Assembly (NCBI GenBank): GCA_030770545.1
Contig: CM061099.1
Coordinates: 72,001 to 136,000 of the forward strand
Source: Macropodus opercularis
Lineage: Eukaryota; Chordata; Actinopteri; Anabantiformes; Osphronemidae
Length of the DNA stretch: 64,000 nt
Direction of reading: 5' to 3'
Made by a program: the position numbers and the translations under genes
Shown: in pieces, positions 61,323-64,000 of the stretch
How the letters are laid out: each line of letters opens with the position of its first letter
Numbering within the stretch: the first letter of the stretch is position 1
Notes under the pieces: model-generated
Told to the model about the DNA's origin: nothing
The model's database searches: none
The model's input: the letters and a program-made list of their open reading frames with translations, nothing else

Positions 61323-61434
61323 ATTCTTTATTACCTTGTAGTAAAGGACCACACCCGTATCTATCTACACCGCGAAACCAATAAGTTATTTTAACATACA
61401 ATCAAATGATTATAATTTTATAGAATATGCTGTG

Positions 61435-61548
61435 CTTTGAGTGAAGCAAGAAGATCCTGGGTTTGATTCCCGGTGGTGACCGGTGTCCAAAGACATGCAT
61501 GGTGTGAGTGTGAGTGTGTCCGTGACTGGTTATGCGTCTATATGTGTG
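61435..61548 (+). mobile_element. SINE fragment with tRNA-type B box
   Basis: The sequence GGGTTTGATTCCCGG resembles a tRNA B box and is followed by GTCCAAAGACATGCATG, GTGTGAGTGTGAGTGTG and a TCTATATGTGTG end, a familiar teleost SINE/repeat body. It is truncated at the 5' side and ends where segmental copy C begins. Confidence 0.5.
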
Positions 61549-62707
61549 GCCCAATCGTCGAGATTGATTATATCCACAGAGGTGCACCCCCCTCCGTTCG
61601 CATAACGAACCCATTCTTCACAGGCGTGAAGTAAAACCAAACTGGAGGATAAATCAGTGTCTTCACCAACTTCCCACAGACTGAAGAAGCCTCCTGGACA
61701 GATGGAGAAACGTTTCCACTAACTAGAAGAATCCAGTTGCCACGACTCAACCTTCAGACAACTTCACGTGGATGAATGAGAATCTTCACAGTCATCCACA
61801 GAGGTGCAAAACTTTACTGTTTGACTAACATTATATCTGGATACATTGGGCTGCATTTGTTGCAGCATCTGTTACAGACTGGGCAGATCAAGGAATTAAA
61901 TACACCACGAACCACATAAAGGCATTAATGAAACATGATTACATCATACAACTGATTGAAATGTGGAGCGATTACACCTTTAAGCCAAGGAACGAACTTC
62001 AAGGATAACATACAACTTCTCTACGTTTCTGTATAACATAACTTAGCCTTAGCAAACATGCACTGTCTGAATACTTCCATCTTCCATTCCTTCATCCTTG
62101 CTTAAGGCTCTGTGAGCATGGACCAAAGTTGCCAAAGAACTAGTGACATGTGTAAAAAGCCATGGGTCTGATGAGCCTGCTGTGGTCTCAGTCTGTTCTG
62201 AGCCATTCAACTGTAACCTATAGGCCTGATGGTGACGTATGTTTTTCAGTTACTTGAGAGTCTTCATCAATAGTGTAACCTGTCATAACATGTGTTTCAA
62301 GAGGTCACTGACAAGTGCAACTGCCACGTTGTCTGAGCTCTGTGCAACCATCACCTGGTTCCTGAATTCAGACTTCAACCCACATCTGTCACCTATGACA
62401 CAGTTGGTAGATGTGAATTTGGAATTTCTTGATTGTATATCTCCTCATGACGTATCTACAGCAGAGTGTCATTGATTCTGCCAAGCTTTCATTTCATCCT
62501 AACAGCTGCCGTCCATCTCTCGCCTATTATGAGATATGAGACATTGAAATACTTTTACATTTAATTCTCTTCTATGTCACAGCCAACAGATGAAAATGTG
62601 GAATTTATCGCCTCCTTTATATCTCCTCATTGCCTGTACCTGATGTGACTCTGCTCTATCTATCTATAAATTATTCATACTTCTGACTGAATTGAAATAT
62701 TTTTTTC
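61549..62707. repeat. Segmental duplication copy C, non-coding part
   Basis: Near-identical to 1-1159. No gene is seen. This part is absent from copy B, which begins at the equivalent of 62617. Confidence 0.85.
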
Positions 62708-63770
62708 TACAGTGATGCCTCTTGGACATTGTCTTATCTTTTGGGAAACGCATGTGTCATCTACCTGCTGCATCGGGCGCTGACTCACCTGGAGGCCATC
62801 AGAACCGCTGTCAGGGTCATGTTCTTTTACTTCTCCAGCACCTTCAACACCAGTGGACCAGCACTTCTGAGACAGAACCTGGAAGGAGCCGCAGTGGATG
62901 GACAACTGCTGGCGTGGACAACTGATCCCTCACCAACAGGCCACAGTACGTGAGGCGACCAACTGTGGTCTGAGGTGCTGGTTTCCAGCTCTGGGCTCCT
63001 CAGGGGACGTTCTCTCACCGTCCTCTTCACACACAACACCAGCAGTCGTGGCCTCCAGAAGCTCTCAGAGGATTCGGCCATTGTTGGCTGTGAGTCTGAG
63101 GGGAACGAGCTGGATACGGGTCGTCATCGGGGACTTGGTGGACTGGTGTGAGAGCAACAACCTGCTTAAACACCAGGAGGACGAAGGAGATGGAGGAAAC
63201 CATCACATCACACACCGGTGAGATTCCAGGGCTCAGACATGGAGACAGTGGACAGTTTAAAGGACCTGGTGTTCACCTCAACCGTGATCTGGACTGGACT
63301 CACAACAGTGACGTCCTGCACTAGAAGGACCAACGTGGCTCCAGCTGCTGAGACTGACTCCTCTGCAGGGAGCAGCCTCTGTGAGGACACTCTGTGACTC
63401 TGTGACTCTGTGGCCTCTGCTCTCACTACGCTGTGTCTGTGGGAGCAGGCAGCAGGACACAAAGAGACTCCACCATCCGGTCAGGAAGGAGTGGTACGGC
63501 AGACCTTCATTCCCACTGCTGTGAGACTGTACAACCAATCAACCAGCGTACAACTAACGGCCCCACCCTGCACATTATTTTGTATAGTTCGTTGGACATT
63601 TATGTGTTTTTTTGTAATTGTAAATATGTAAGATGGATCTTTCTTTGCACACTTTCATTGTATTGCACCTTCATGGTGTAGTACGGTTTTTGTAGCTGTT
63701 GTAACAATTGAATTATTTATCTTACCTTGTGTATATATGAGCTAATGCATTAATGCATAATTATTATTTT
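62708..63770 (+). mobile_element. Degraded LINE, segmental copy C
   Basis: Same RT fragments and same disabling lesions as copies A and B. It shares with B rather than A the bases GTGAGACTG near 63522, CAATTGAATTATTTATC near 63706 and the TTTTTTTAAATAG continuation, so B and C are the closest pair. Confidence 0.8.
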
Positions 63771-63980
63771 TTTAAATAGTGAATTAATGTTGAATGTATT
63801 AGGTTGAAATAAAAAACCTAAACAAATAAATGATGCTTTTTATTGCAATAAAACAAAGAACAACTCAGGAACATTTTTTGTTGCCCTCACTAAACATGAC
63901 ATCTTAATTATAACTGCAGACGTCAAGAGGCCTGAACACTACTCAGATGTTTGAGCAAAATATGGTCATGGTTTTGATAA

Positions 63981-64000
63981 CTAAAGAGAATTCTCTGGAA
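63981..64000 (-). CDS. C-terminal end of a second recombinase-like gene copy (partial)
   Basis: The sequence 63771-64000 matches the 3' UTR and last codons of the gene at 56240-60232. Codons for PENSL precede the stop, which is TAG here and TAA in the first copy. The UTR polyadenylation signal is also kept. The rest of this copy lies beyond the right edge of the window, so its integrity is unknown. Confidence 0.6.

Noticed and set aside
61445..61475. tRNA gene
   Set aside because: Only a B-box-like stretch is present; there is no cloverleaf or A box, so it is a SINE head remnant.

Overview
This is nuclear DNA of a vertebrate, most likely a teleost fish. The signs are two multi-exon genes with short GT-AG introns, degraded LINE reverse-transcriptase fragments of a type common in teleosts, a tRNA-derived SINE fragment, remnants of a gamma/epsilon-type endogenous retrovirus, and a zinc-finger/tyrosine-recombinase-like gene of a kind that is expanded in fish. 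Nothing looks bacterial.

Layout. (1) 1-2218: a roughly 2.2 kb duplicated block (copy A) ending in a LINE fragment. (2) 2256-6249: a second LINE fragment, a small minus-strand gene for a roughly 102-residue single-pass membrane protein (exons between 3755 and 4910), and another LINE 3' end. (3) 6250-7553: broken gag-pro-pol pieces of a minus-strand endogenous retrovirus. (4) 7554-54669: a 47.1 kb head-to-tail macrosatellite of 17.6 copies of a 2,683-bp unit. The copies are almost identical. Each carries an open 221-codon ATG frame and several longer frames that all copies share in broken form. (5) 54695-54811: an orphan fragment of exon 6 of the recombinase-like gene, lying against the right end of the array. 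(6) 54831-56040: LINE block copy B. (7) 56240-60232: a complete 11-exon minus-strand gene for a 726-residue protein with two C2H2 fingers, a Ser/Pro-rich linker and a tyrosine-recombinase-like domain lacking the catalytic Tyr. (8) 60972-64000: a duplicated first exon, a SINE fragment, block copy C, and the last codons of a second copy of the recombinase-like gene running off the right edge.

How it fits together. Blocks B and C, with the two gene 3' ends, define a tandem segmental duplication with a period of about 7.74 kb. The array ends against a fragment of the same gene, so the locus has been rebuilt repeatedly by unequal exchange. The array is the main novelty. It is built like mammalian macrosatellites such as D4Z4 (kb-scale unit, ORF-bearing, homogenised, divergent edge copy), but I do not recognise the protein sequence in the unit. 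Frames that all units break at the same places show that the ancestral coding sequence was already damaged before amplification.
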